Part shown: positions 44,732 to 52,948 of the stretch, in pieces
How positions within the stretch are numbered: the stretch's first letter is position 1
Layout of the letters: each line of letters opens with the position of its first letter
Source: an uncultured Cohaesibacter sp.
GTDB taxonomy: Bacteria > Pseudomonadota > Alphaproteobacteria > Rhizobiales > Cohaesibacteraceae
Direction: 5' to 3'
DNA length: 64,000 nucleotides
Assembly: GCF_963677725.1 (NCBI RefSeq)
Contig: NZ_OY782507.1
Span: 1,798,001 to 1,862,000 of the forward strand
Notes under the pieces: generated by a model
Seen by the model: the letters and a program-made list of their open reading frames with translations, nothing else
The model's database searches: none
What the model was told of the DNA's origin: nothing
Translations under genes and position numbers: made by a program

Positions 44732-46230
44732 TCTTTTGCTCCCTGCTGGGATTGCTTGCCTGTGCGGTCAGGACCGGGCTTGCCGCTCTTGCCTTCTTTG
44801 GGTGGGGATCCGGCTTTGGTTGGCGATCCGGGGCGCTTTTTCTCGCTGCCGGGCAGCAAGACTTTCAGACCCGGCCCCGCCTCTGCAACACGGGTCGAGA
44901 TGATCTGATCTTGAGGGGTAAAGTCGGTCCCATCCACCAGAACATTATCACCGAGATAGGCAAGGATGGACACTTCGCGTGGTTGCATCCGTCCTTCTTC
45001 GACAACATAAACCAGATTGCCCTGATAAATGGCGGCCTGTGGCACGGTGATGGCATTGCGGTAAATCTTGTCAGGGACCTGTAGCTCAACGAAGGTGCCG
45101 GACCGCAAGTCAGAGCCTTTGGCAAGGCGGGCATAGACCTCGATCCCGCCATTGGCAGCATTGACTTCCGGGGTCACCCGATCAATCACCGCATCGTGGC
45201 TATCGACCACCTCACCCAACTTCCAGCGGACGGTGATCTTACGGCCTCGCAAATTGTTGCCAACCGAGATCAAGCGGCCATATTGGGCGTCAGACAGGGT
45301 GAAGCGGACATCCATCTGCTCGGGATCATAAAGCGAGACAAGCGTATCGTTGCCTGATACGGACCGTCCGAGATCGACATTTTTTGTCTGCACGAGGCCG
45401 GTAAAAGGTGCTTTCAGGCTGGTGTCGGCGAGATTGCGACGAGCCTGTTTCAGTCGCCACTCAAGGCGTTCGATATTGGCATTCTGCTGCTCTACACGGG
45501 CACGCAGCACCGCCAGATTATTGACACGCGCATTGACCGCCTGTTCCCGCTGGGACACGGTCAGCTTGCGATTTTCAAGCGCCTGTTTGGTCAGACTACC
45601 GCTTTTCACCAAGGTCTGGGCACGTTCGAGATCATTGGCAGCGAAATCGCGTTGCTCGGTCAGAAAGGCAAGTGTAGCCTCATCGCTGGCAAGCGTCGCC
45701 TTCGTCTCAGAAAGCTTGGCCTTGGCTTCCAACAAGTTGGCTTCCGCTTCCGTCACCCCTCCTTCATATTCGAAGGGATCGATGCGGACCAGCTCTTCGC
45801 CTTCGCGCACCAACTGGCCTTCTGCCAAGTCCGGATTAACCCAGATGACCTCGCCACTGACCAAGGCGCGCAGATCGACCTTGCGACTGGCAGACACCGT
45901 GCCAAACAGGCGCATCATGGGCCGGAAATCGCTTGCCAAGGCCGGGATTCCCTGTACCGCATAGGCCTTCTCGCGGGATGGCCGTTTGTTGACTTCGGGC
46001 TTGGTTGCGACCAGTTGCCAAGAAAAAAGCCCGGCCCCGGCAATGACCAGCAGCGGCAAGAAGAGCTTGAAGAAGCCATTGACAACACCCATCAAACCGC
46101 TCGACTGATTGGTTTGGGAGCCAGAAGCCTTGGTTTGGCTCTGGTCTGCCAGATCGGTTCCATCGTCGCCAAGGGCGGCTTTGCCCCGGCTGGATTGTGT
46201 CTTGTTGGTTTCGTCCGTGTGGTAATTCAT
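44728..46230 (-). CDS. RND efflux periplasmic adaptor subunit (membrane fusion protein)
   Basis: A 500-residue HlyD/AcrA-type adaptor. It has a hydrophilic N-terminal tail (1-50), one membrane segment (about 52-75, FFKLFLPLLVIAGAGLFSWQL), a split lipoyl domain (VSGEVIWVNPDLAEGQLVREGEELVRIDPFEYE and APFTGLVQTKNVDLGRSVSGNDTLVSLYD), a coiled-coil hairpin between them (about 155-265) and beta-barrel domains. The C-terminal about 50 residues are Gly/Lys/Pro-rich. It precedes and overlaps the RND permease gene (ATGA), a standard two-gene pump operon. Confidence 0.93.
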   Translation of the reverse strand: MNYHTDETNKTQSSRGKAALGDDGTDLADQSQTKASGSQTNQSSGLMGVVNGFFKLFLPLLVIAGAGLFSWQLVATKPEVNKRPSREKAYAVQGIPALASDFRPMMRLFGTVSASRKVDLRALVSGEVIWVNPDLAEGQLVREGEELVRIDPFEYEGGVTEAEANLLEAKAKLSETKATLASDEATLAFLTEQRDFAANDLERAQTLVKSGSLTKQALENRKLTVSQREQAVNARVNNLAVLRARVEQQNANIERLEWRLKQARRNLADTSLKAPFTGLVQTKNVDLGRSVSGNDTLVSLYDPEQMDVRFTLSDAQYGRLISVGNNLRGRKITVRWKLGEVVDSHDAVIDRVTPEVNAANGGIEVYARLAKGSDLRSGTFVELQVPDKIYRNAITVPQAAIYQGNLVYVVEEGRMQPREVSILAYLGDNVLVDGTDFTPQDQIISTRVAEAGPGLKVLLPGSEKKRPGSPTKAGSPPKEGKSGKPGPDRTGKQSQQGAKE

Positions 46231-46734
46231 GATGTCAGGTCAATCGCTAAGGCCAAAGGATCAGATTGGATCAGGCTGTTCCGGATTGGCGTGGTCGTCT
46301 TGTCAATTTTGTTGTCTTGTCAATGTGCCCAAGAGCAGTCTTAGACTTTTTACGCTTATAAGTCTTTTACGAGGCAAGCGGCCAAAGAGATGTATGGTTG
46401 TTGCACATAGCCATGAATCATCCCTTTCTTTTCGCTCCTCACTTTTCGCCTCTCATGAAGCCAAAAGGGGTCGAGCCAACCAGTTTCGCGACGCTTTGGT
46501 TGCAACAAATACGTTCATTTTTCCAGCAAAGCGCCGAATTCGGCCCATTTCAAGGCATGTAGCAAACAGGGTTCGCAATGGTGCCCGGGTCTGATCTCAT
46601 TGCTGCCTGCCAATTATATCCCAAGCGCCCCGGCATCTGGCAAACACTTCTTTGCATCAAAGTGTAACAGCTTTTTGCTCACCTGACATGACCGATCCGA
46701 TCAAAGGGACCCGCCGCGCGGCCAAGGCACAGCA
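46231..46734. other. Intergenic region upstream of the RND pump
   Basis: About 500 bp without a convincing gene. It contains an 11-bp direct repeat near the adaptor start (46297-46324) and a small palindrome AGTCT-T-AGACT near 46335-46345. The rest shows no clear promoter or coding pattern. Confidence 0.4.
46297..46324. repeat. Direct repeat upstream of the RND pump operon
   Basis: GTCTTGTCAAT occurs at 46297-46307 and again at 46314-46324 (17-bp period). On the minus strand each copy reads ATTGACAAGAC and contains a TTGACA hexamer. The copies lie 67-95 bp upstream of the adaptor start. They could be tandem operator sites or overlapping -35 elements. Confidence 0.65.
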
Positions 46735-46764
46735 AAAAGGCCGTAGGGATCCCCACGGCCTTTT
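46735..46764 (-). terminator. Intrinsic terminator of hslO
   Basis: AAAAGGCCGT (46735-46744) pairs with ACGGCCTTTT (46755-46764), with an inner GGG/CCC extension. It lies about 45 bases after the hslO stop, with a U-rich end on the minus strand. Confidence 0.9.
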
Positions 46765-46810
46765 CAAATGTGTTTCATGCGTCTTTTCTCAAAGAGATCC
46801 CGTCAGCCGG

Positions 46811-47830
46811 TCATTCGCTGCGGCCGGTCACCTGATCGCGATCGAAGGCATATTGGGACGAGCAAAATTCGCACGTGATTTCAATCTTGCCATTCTCAAT
46901 CATCCCATCAAGCTCTTCAGGGGTGAAATTGTTGAGCATGGTTTCAATCCGTTGATGGCTGCAGCTACAGCGATGAACGATTGGCATCGCATCATAGATG
47001 CGCGGGCCATTTTCATGGAACAGGCGATAAAGCAATGTCTCGGCAGAGACGTCCGGATCGGTCAGTTCATGATCATCGATGGTGCCTACCAGTGCTTCAC
47101 ATTCGCGCCAGACATCCACTTCGTCGACATGCAGGGTCTTTTGTTGTTCCGGATCTGGATGATCTCCGGGATGGAGATCCCGATGGGGGATCTTGTCGCC
47201 GGATACAGGCAGATATTGCACCAGCAGACCACCAGCGAGCCATTCGGATTTGGGCTCTTCGCCTTCCTGCCGGGTCATCATCTGGGTTGCAGCCAGCCGG
47301 ACACGTGTCGGCAACTGCTCAGACTGCATGAAGTAGCTGTGCGCCGCTTCCTCGAAGCTTTTGCCGTCGAGCACGACAACGCCCTGATAGCGGTTCATAT
47401 ATTGCCCCTGATCGATGGTCATCACCAGATGGCCTTCACCAAGCAGCTGCTCGGGGCGGGTTTCCCCTCGTTCGATCTGCTCTGCCACGGCCTCTTTGTC
47501 AAAGCGGACATAGGCACGCACGGCGTCAGGTGCATTATAATCGACGACAAGCATGCTGACCGCACCCTTGGACTGAACTTGCAAGATCAGCTTGCCCTCA
47601 AATTTGAGGGAAGATCCAAGCAGGGCCGTCAGCGTGATGGCTTCGGCAAGCAGCCGGTTCACCGCGTCTGGATATTGATGACGGGTGATGATGTTGGTGA
47701 CGGTCTCGTTCAAATGCACAATCCGGCCGCGGACATCCAGCCCGTCAACCTGAAAGGGCAGAACGCGATCCATTTGCTGCGCAGTTTTGGCCATCTGGGT
47801 GGCAGTTTCGGTCTGTTCGGTCATTGGCAT
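46811..47830 (-). CDS. hslO: Hsp33 family redox-regulated chaperone
   Basis: A 339-residue cytosolic holdase activated by oxidation. The C-terminal zinc centre is visible as HRCSCSHQRIETML and EITCEFCSSQYAFD (CxC and CxxC). The N-terminal domain carries GRIVHLNETVTNIITRHQYPDAVNRLLAEA. A CCAGGAGAG ribosome binding site precedes the ATG. It follows argF by about 215 bp with a terminator between them. The order argD-argF-hslO is conserved in Hyphomicrobiales. The protein is somewhat longer than E. coli Hsp33 (about 290 residues). Confidence 0.95.
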   Translation of the reverse strand: MPMTEQTETATQMAKTAQQMDRVLPFQVDGLDVRGRIVHLNETVTNIITRHQYPDAVNRLLAEAITLTALLGSSLKFEGKLILQVQSKGAVSMLVVDYNAPDAVRAYVRFDKEAVAEQIERGETRPEQLLGEGHLVMTIDQGQYMNRYQGVVVLDGKSFEEAAHSYFMQSEQLPTRVRLAATQMMTRQEGEEPKSEWLAGGLLVQYLPVSGDKIPHRDLHPGDHPDPEQQKTLHVDEVDVWRECEALVGTIDDHELTDPDVSAETLLYRLFHENGPRIYDAMPIVHRCSCSHQRIETMLNNFTPEELDGMIENGKIEITCEFCSSQYAFDRDQVTGRSE

Positions 47831-47956
47831 AACTCTCCTGGCACCAGATCTCGGCTACGGCTTCCTACCATCAACCTATCTCTGGCCCTTCTGGATGCAT
47901 GGCTGCGCTTTCGTTTCATTGCGCAATCATGCTTCTTTTGTTGCCGGGCAAATGGC

Positions 47957-47988
47957 AAAAGGGTGGATGTGTTTCCATCCACCCTTTT
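47957..47988 (-). terminator. Intrinsic terminator of argF
   Basis: Perfect 13-bp stem AAAAGGGTGGATG / CATCCACCCTTTT with a six-base loop, about 55 bases after the argF stop. It separates argDF from hslO. Confidence 0.92.
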
Positions 47989-48044
47989 CAATATTATCAC
48001 GTCAGCGTCAAGTCGTGGGATCTCCCCAAACGACTTTGCCAGCC

Positions 48045-48977
48045 TCAGTCACCAATTGCCTTGTTGAAACACCAAGCCATGATGCCTTTTTGCGCATGAA
48101 GGCGGTTTTCCGCCTCGTCAAAGACCACCGACTGCGGACCGTCAATGACCTCATCGGTCACTTCTTCACCGCGATGGGCAGGCAGGCAATGCATAAACAG
48201 CGCATCATCCTTGGCATGGGCCATCAATGTGGTGTTGACCTGATAGGGTTTCAAGAGATTGTGCCGATGCTCGGCATCCTCATCGCCCATAGACAGCCAG
48301 GTGTCTGTGATGATCAGGTCAGAGTCATCTGCAGCCTCGCCAGCCGTGTCGCACAATTCGATGCAAACACCGCGCTCACGCAGACGATCGATAACCGCAG
48401 TTTCGGTCAGCAACTCATCGGGAATGGCAACGCGGATGGTGAAGTTGAAATGCTCGGCGGCCTGCATCCATGAGACCAACACATTGTTATAGTCCCCCAC
48501 CCATGTGACGATCTTGCCTTCGATGGAGCCACGATGCTCCTCATAGGTCATGATGTCGGCCATGATCTGACAGGGATGGGAATAATATGTCAGGCCATTG
48601 ATCACCGGCACATCAGCATATTTGGCTAGCTCTTCTACGGCCTGATGATCAAGCATTCGGATCATGACGCCATCAACAAAGCGGGAGAGAACGCGCGCGG
48701 TGTCCGGAATGCTTTCACCGCGACCAAGCTGCATTTCCGCACCTGTCAGCATCAGGCTGTCACCGCCCAACTCACGCACGCCAACGTCGAACGAGACGCG
48801 GGTCCGCGTAGAGGGCTTGTCAAAGACCAGCGCCATGACCTTTTCCTCAAGAATATCAGTGCGGCGCTTTTCCTTCCGGTCAGCCTTGATTTTGTGTGCT
48901 GTTGCCAGAATGGTTTTCAGATCTTCGGTCTTCTGACCTTCAAGATCAATAAAGTGGCGAATAGGATCGTTCGACAT
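48045..48977 (-). CDS. argF: Ornithine carbamoyltransferase
   Basis: A 310-residue anabolic transcarbamylase making citrulline from ornithine and carbamoyl phosphate. The carbamoyl-phosphate site [11 protein letters not shown] (about 54-64), the HPCQIMAD segment, the ornithine-site Asp/Ser region [10 protein letters not shown] and the [11 protein letters not shown] motif (about 272-282) are present. It lies 15 bp after argD, so the two form an arginine operon. Confidence 0.97.
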   Translation of the reverse strand: MSNDPIRHFIDLEGQKTEDLKTILATAHKIKADRKEKRRTDILEEKVMALVFDKPSTRTRVSFDVGVRELGGDSLMLTGAEMQLGRGESIPDTARVLSRFVDGVMIRMLDHQAVEELAKYADVPVINGLTYYSHPCQIMADIMTYEEHRGSIEGKIVTWVGDYNNVLVSWMQAAEHFNFTIRVAIPDELLTETAVIDRLRERGVCIELCDTAGEAADDSDLIITDTWLSMGDEDAEHRHNLLKPYQVNTTLMAHAKDDALFMHCLPAHRGEEVTDEVIDGPQSVVFDEAENRLHAQKGIMAWCFNKAIGD

Positions 48978-48992
48978 CAGCGCAATCCTCCC

Positions 48993-50189
48993 TTACTTAC
49001 CGTTTTGTGCCCGTTGCGCAGCACAGGACTGCAACGCCTTCTCCAGGGCTTTGACTGCAATTTCGATTTCGTCCTGACTGACCGTCAGGGGTGGCATGAT
49101 ACGCAGGACATTGTCCCCGGCAGGGACGGCCAGCAATCCTTCGGCCCGACAGGCTGCGAGCAGCTCGACGGGCGGCATAGCCAGTTTCAATCCCAAATGC
49201 AGACCGCGACCACGCACTTCAATAACCTGGTCAGGGTAGCTGTCTATCAGGGACGCTAGTTTCTGCTTGAGCAACAGGCCCGATTGACGCACATGATCAA
49301 GAAAGCCGTCTTCAAGCACCACATCCAGCACGGCATTGCCGACGGCCATGGCGAGCGGGTTGCCACCATAGGTTGATCCATGGGTGCCGGGGATCATGCC
49401 TTCAGCCGCCTCGTCGGTTGCCAGACAGGCACCGAGAGGAAAGCCGCCGCCAATGCCCTTGGCAATGGCCATCAGATCGGGAACCGCACCGGATTCCTCA
49501 TAGGCAAACAAATGGCCGGTCCGTCCGACTCCGGTTTGAACCTCGTCATAAATCAACAGGATGCCACATTCGTCACACAACTGGCGCAAGGCACGCAGGA
49601 ATCCCGCTTCGATTTCACGGATCCCGCCTTCCCCCTGAATGGGTTCAATCAGGATCGCAGCGGTTTCATCATCAATCGCCGCCTTGACCAGATCGATGTC
49701 CGGGGCAGCAATACTGACAAAGCCGGGCGCTTTCGGGCCGAAGCCTTCCAGATACTTTTCCTGCCCACCGGCTGCGATCATGCCCAAGGTCCGACCGTGA
49801 AACGCACCCTCGAAGGTCAGGATCGTGGTTTTTTCCGGGTGGCCCTTGGCGAAATGGTAACGGCGCGCGGTTTTCACCGCACATTCGAGGGCTTCTGTGC
49901 CGGAATTGGTGAAAAACACCTTGTCGGCAAAGCTTGCCGCACAGAGCCGTTCCCCCAGCTTACTCTGGCCAGGAATGTCATAGAGATTGGAGACATGCCA
50001 CACTTTCTCGGCCTGATCCTTCAGGGCTTCAACCAAATGCGGGTGGGCATGGCCAAGACTGTTCACGGCGATACCGGCCGCAAAGTCGAGAAAACGTCGG
50101 TTATCTTGCGTTGTCAGCCAGGCGCCCTCTCCCTTGACGAATTTGAGGTCTGCACGTGCATATGTGGCAAACAGCGAAGATTGGGTCAT
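48993..50189 (-). CDS. argD: Acetylornithine transaminase
   Basis: A 398-residue PLP-dependent class III aminotransferase converting N-acetylglutamate semialdehyde to N-acetylornithine; it may also act on succinyl-diaminopimelate. It shows [20 protein letters not shown] (about 93-112), [12 protein letters not shown], the cofactor Asp in [15 protein letters not shown] and the Schiff-base Lys in [21 protein letters not shown] ribosome binding site precedes the ATG. It is the first gene of the argD-argF pair. A terminator-like hairpin lies 180 bases upstream of its start. Confidence 0.95.
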   Translation of the reverse strand: MTQSSLFATYARADLKFVKGEGAWLTTQDNRRFLDFAAGIAVNSLGHAHPHLVEALKDQAEKVWHVSNLYDIPGQSKLGERLCAASFADKVFFTNSGTEALECAVKTARRYHFAKGHPEKTTILTFEGAFHGRTLGMIAAGGQEKYLEGFGPKAPGFVSIAAPDIDLVKAAIDDETAAILIEPIQGEGGIREIEAGFLRALRQLCDECGILLIYDEVQTGVGRTGHLFAYEESGAVPDLMAIAKGIGGGFPLGACLATDEAAEGMIPGTHGSTYGGNPLAMAVGNAVLDVVLEDGFLDHVRQSGLLLKQKLASLIDSYPDQVIEVRGRGLHLGLKLAMPPVELLAACRAEGLLAVPAGDNVLRIMPPLTVSQDEIEIAVKALEKALQSCAAQRAQNGK

Positions 50190-50365
50190 TGTCTTTATCC
50201 TCGTCCCAAGGCCTTGGTCTCCATAACACTTCCCCGGACGGATCCGGGCCGTGACACACCAGCCCTCATCATCAAGGGCATTGTGTCATCACATCGGTTG
50301 CAAGAGGTGAAGGCAATGGCGCAATTGCGATATCCCCACATCCTCACAGCCGGAAGGCTTTCAAC

Positions 50366-50390
50366 AAAAAAAGCTGCCCTACTGGCAGCC
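50366..50390 (-). terminator. Terminator-like hairpin upstream of argD (attenuator or small RNA end)
   Basis: On the minus strand GGCTGCC, a short loop and GGGCAGC are followed by seven U residues: a good intrinsic terminator lying 180-200 bases before the argD start. A second small hairpin (GCAC-AAGTG-GTGC) lies just upstream, and a TTGACA hexamer is at 50426-50431. No gene on this strand ends here, so it marks either a leader attenuator or the 3' end of a short RNA. Confidence 0.75.
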
Positions 50391-51054
50391 AAGAAAGCAC
50401 CACTTGTGCCGTATGGCTAATGCTTTGTCAATTGCGCGTTTTGGGCATTCTTTCGATACATTCTGCTTTTATATCTTAATCCACAGAATAATATGTGCCA
50501 AAATCAACAATTGCGCCCGATCCAGGTAGAAGCGAGCGGATGAGACCAACGACATCAGAGGCCGGGTGCCATTGAACTCCCCTGCTCGATATGCACTTAA
50601 TGCACATCATCACCTTTGGGAGACGTTTCTCTTGTGATAGTGATGTGATGTATTGCGGCACGCGCTGGTCTGAGAGCTTTAAAAAGTCCAACCCGGGACC
50701 GGTCGTGCGTGAAACATTTCTGTCGTCTGAAAAGTTATCAAACGGCAGTTCAAGTCTTACCAACAAGTTATCCACAGGGTATGAACAATTTTCGGGGAAT
50801 AACCGCAAAAATAGATTGTTTCTTGTTTTTTGGACACGGTTTGATTCGAAATTCTGGGGAAAAGGATTAATTCAAACCCGCATGCTGTTGTAAGGCCGAG
50901 TAACCATATAGTAGTTTACAAATTATTAACGACTATATATCGTGCGGCAAAACCAGAAATCTCATCAGAAGACAAAAACCTTTGGTTGCAAACGCGCAGC
51001 CGGGGTGCGGCGGTACTTTTTGTCTTTTGACCAGTCTAGACGGAGGCTAAATTT
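50391..51054. other. Long intergenic regulatory region upstream of gcrA
   Basis: About 660 bp with no recognisable gene; a 110-codon minus-strand open frame (50476-50808) has no familiar motif. The region becomes AT-rich toward gcrA. It contains a perfect DnaA box (50768-50776), a one-mismatch DnaA-like box TAATCCACA (50477-50485) and one GATTC (GANTC, CcrM-type) site near 50842. The gcrA promoter is expected here. Confidence 0.5.
50768..50776 (+). promoter_or_regulatory. DnaA box upstream of gcrA
   Basis: TTATCCACA, identical to the strongest DnaA-box consensus, lies about 280 bp before the gcrA start codon. In Caulobacter DnaA activates gcrA transcription, so the site is plausible as a control element. 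A single perfect box with one degenerate copy is too little to call a replication origin. Confidence 0.65.
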
Positions 51055-51573
51055 ATGTCTTGGACTGACGAACGTGTAGAACTACTAAAAAAACTATGGG
51101 CCGATGGCCTGAGTGCCAGTCAGGTAGCAGCGGAACTTGGCGGAGTGACGCGCAACGCAGTGATTGGCAAGGTTCATCGTCTTGGCCTGTCTGGCCGGGC
51201 CAAAACCACGACCACTGCGCCTCGTGCGCGGCGGAACCGGCCACAGACATCGCGTCCGGCTCGTCCATCGGGCGGAGCTGCGCCAACAGTTGGCGCCACA
51301 GCTCTCAAGGCCGATGCGAAGCCTCAGGCTGCCCCACAGCCTAAAGCAGAGCAGAAGCCAGAGGCAGATGCCGTGGTCGTGCCAATTTCCAAGCGCGCCA
51401 CAATCCTGACCCTGACCGAGCATACTTGCAAATGGCCAATCGGCGATCCGGGAGACAATGACTTCCATTTCTGCGGTCACAAGTCAGAGCAGGACTCGCC
51501 TTACTGCAAATATCATTCCGAAATTGCCTATCAACCGAACGCAGACCGGAGACGGGCCAGAAAGGCCAGCTAA
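51055..51573 (+). CDS. gcrA: GcrA family cell cycle regulator
   Basis: A 172-residue DNA-binding regulator. The N-terminal helix-turn-helix MSWTDERVELLKKLWADGLS then ASQVAAELGGVTRNAVIGKVHRLGLSGR is the GcrA signature. A Pro/Ala/Lys-rich linker follows (about 50-115), then the C-terminal RNA-polymerase sigma70-binding domain with LTEHTCKWPIGDPGDNDFHFCGH and PYCKYHSEIAYQP (three conserved Cys). GcrA activates promoters carrying methylated GANTC sites during S phase. A GGAGG ribosome binding site lies eight bases before the ATG. A strong terminator follows. It is monocistronic. Confidence 0.97.
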   Translation: MSWTDERVELLKKLWADGLSASQVAAELGGVTRNAVIGKVHRLGLSGRAKTTTTAPRARRNRPQTSRPARPSGGAAPTVGATALKADAKPQAAPQPKAEQKPEADAVVVPISKRATILTLTEHTCKWPIGDPGDNDFHFCGHKSEQDSPYCKYHSEIAYQPNADRRRARKAS

Positions 51574-51603
51574 TCTCCTTCGTCGCCGTTCGATATAAAC
51601 CAC

Positions 51604-51639
51604 AAAAAACCGCTCCGATCCTGCATCGGGGCGGTTTTT
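51604..51639 (+). terminator. Intrinsic terminator of gcrA
   Basis: AAAAACCGC-T-CCGAT pairs with ATCGG-G-GCGGTTTTT around a five-base loop. It lies 30 bases after the gcrA stop, and its T-run ends four bases before the L,D-transpeptidase remnant. Confidence 0.92.
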
Positions 51640-51643
51640 CGTT

Positions 51644-51829
51644 GTGGGGCGCAAAGGCATCAATCCGGGAGGCGATATTTTCATTCACGGCCAACCCAAT
51701 GCGCTACGGTCTCTGGGCCTGACCCTGCCATTTGACTGGACAGATGGCTGCATTGCAGTCTCCAACAGGGAAATGGAAGAAATCTATGCCCGCATAGCCA
51801 TTGGCCCCAAAGTGACAATCCTGCCCTAA
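51644..51829 (+). pseudogene. N-terminally truncated L,D-transpeptidase (YkuD domain) remnant
   Basis: An in-frame stretch of 61 codons beginning at a GTG encodes only the C-terminal end of a YkuD-type L,D-transpeptidase: NPGGDIFIHGQPNA (His of the active site), then FDWTDGCIAVSNREMEEIYARI (catalytic Cys) and the terminal GPKVTILP. Whole family members are at least about twice this length. The upstream part is missing; the sequence before it is the gcrA terminator. No ribosome binding site is visible. The frame has no internal stop, so the loss may be recent. Translation as a mini-protein cannot be excluded but is unlikely. Confidence 0.85.
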
Positions 51830-52065
51830 AGCCGTTTTTAACGGCAATGACAAACAGAAAGGCCTGCAGCGACCCCGGAGATCAGATCCTTCTTGAAGAA
51901 GGCTCAGACTCGCCCCATATTGATGGAGAGCCGGATGCTCAAGTGAGGTCCGGAAAACAGGGTGTGGCAATGCCTGCCCGTCAATGTCTGTCATGCCTAT
52001 TGCTCAAGCTCTCTTTATGAGACTGGCCGTAGGCGCAGCGCGTCGCTTAACCAAAAGGACCGCCA

Positions 52066-52518
52066 ATGTCTCGCATGTCTGCCTTTTCCAGCCCTTTTCT
52101 GCTTGGCTTTGATGAAGTCGAGCGCGTTCTTGACCGTGTCGCCAAGGGCGCCAATGAAGGCTACCCGCCTTATAATATTGAACGTTTGGATCCAACTGAC
52201 AGCAAATTGCTCGAAAGTGATGGAAGCTGCGGCGATGTACTTCGCATCACTCTTGCCGTGGCAGGCTTCACCCGCGACCAGCTTGATGTGACACTGGAAG
52301 AAAGTCAGCTTGTCATTCGCGGTCGACAGGTGGATGATCAGACCCGCAAATATTTGCATCGTGGAATCGCCGCTCGCCAGTTCCAGCGCTCTTTTGTGCT
52401 GGCTGAGGGCATAGAAATTCTTGGCGCCGAGTTGAAAGACGGACTGTTGTCCATCGATCTGGCCCGGCCGGAACCGGAGAAAGTTGTCCGCAAGATCGCA
52501 ATTGATGTCAAAGACTAA
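52066..52518 (+). CDS. Small heat shock protein, Hsp20/IbpA family
   Basis: A 150-residue cytosolic holdase. An N-terminal arm MSRMSAFSSPFLLGFDEVERVLDR precedes the alpha-crystallin domain (about 36-140: YNIERL, VLRITLAVAGFTRDQLDVTLEESQLVIRGR, FQRSFVLAEGIEILGAELKDGLLSIDLARP). The C-terminal I-x-I motif appears as IAIDV. An AGGA ribosome binding site precedes the ATG. The next gene encodes a DUF1150 protein, a pairing usual in Hyphomicrobiales. I looked for a ROSE thermosensor in the leader and found none that convinces. Confidence 0.94.
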   Translation: MSRMSAFSSPFLLGFDEVERVLDRVAKGANEGYPPYNIERLDPTDSKLLESDGSCGDVLRITLAVAGFTRDQLDVTLEESQLVIRGRQVDDQTRKYLHRGIAARQFQRSFVLAEGIEILGAELKDGLLSIDLARPEPEKVVRKIAIDVKD

Positions 52519-52560
52519 GGCCCTTCCCTCAGGTCCTTCGGCCCATTCACCCTCCCATGA

Positions 52561-52860
52561 ATGCCACGCCGTCCGACCCAACATGTGAGCAACGCTATGT
52601 ATGAAGACGAAATGTTCGAAAGCGAAGAGATGGAAGACGGTTTGGAATCCATTATGCTCGAGCGCCGGATGGCCTATGTGCGTCAGGTGTCAATGGATGA
52701 TGTGATGGAAATGTTCCCGGACGCACCGGAAATTCCGGTCAGTCAGGAATTATGGGCTCTGCTTGATGTGCAGGGGCAACCCATTGCTCTTGCGGGTTCG
52801 GAATCGGCGGTCAAGCTCAGCGCCATGCGCCATGATATCGAGACCGTCAGCGTCCACTAA
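52561..52860 (+). CDS. DUF1150 family protein
   Basis: An up to 99-residue acidic protein of the DUF1150 family: ERRMAYVRQVSMDDVMEMFPDAPEIPVSQELWALLDVQGQPIAL and the conserved C-terminal ending ETVSVH. Function is unknown. It follows hsp20 by 42 bp on the same strand, and both end at one terminator. The start is uncertain: the ATG at 52561 has no good ribosome binding site, and the in-frame ATG at 52597 (MYEDEMFE) would give 87 residues and fits the family better. Confidence 0.85.
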   Translation: MPRRPTQHVSNAMYEDEMFESEEMEDGLESIMLERRMAYVRQVSMDDVMEMFPDAPEIPVSQELWALLDVQGQPIALAGSESAVKLSAMRHDIETVSVH

Positions 52861-52894
52861 GCTTCTGCCCAATCAAGGGGCATCCAGACATATA

Positions 52895-52924
52895 CCGACC
52901 CAGCCCTGCTGGGTCGGTTTTTTT
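52895..52924 (+). terminator. Intrinsic terminator of the hsp20-DUF1150 pair
   Basis: Perfect ten-bp stem CCGACCCAGC / GCTGGGTCGG with a three-base loop and seven T residues, 34 bases after the DUF1150 stop. Confidence 0.95.
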
Positions 52925-52948
52925 GTGGCACGACGGGAGTGCTGCCTG

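Noticed and set aside
46652-48067. A 471-codon plus-strand open frame opposite hslO
   Set aside because: Shadow of hslO and its flanking terminators; no domain pattern, and it crosses two terminators.
50768-50776. Replication origin at the DnaA box
   Set aside because: Only one perfect box and one degenerate copy, with no cluster and none of the usual origin neighbours in the window.
50476-50808. A 110-codon minus-strand open frame upstream of argD
   Set aside because: No family motif, no ribosome binding site, and it overlaps the gcrA regulatory region with the DnaA box.
51960-52065. ROSE RNA thermometer before hsp20
   Set aside because: A TTGCT element exists, but it does not pair convincingly with the AGGA ribosome binding site in the expected terminal hairpin.
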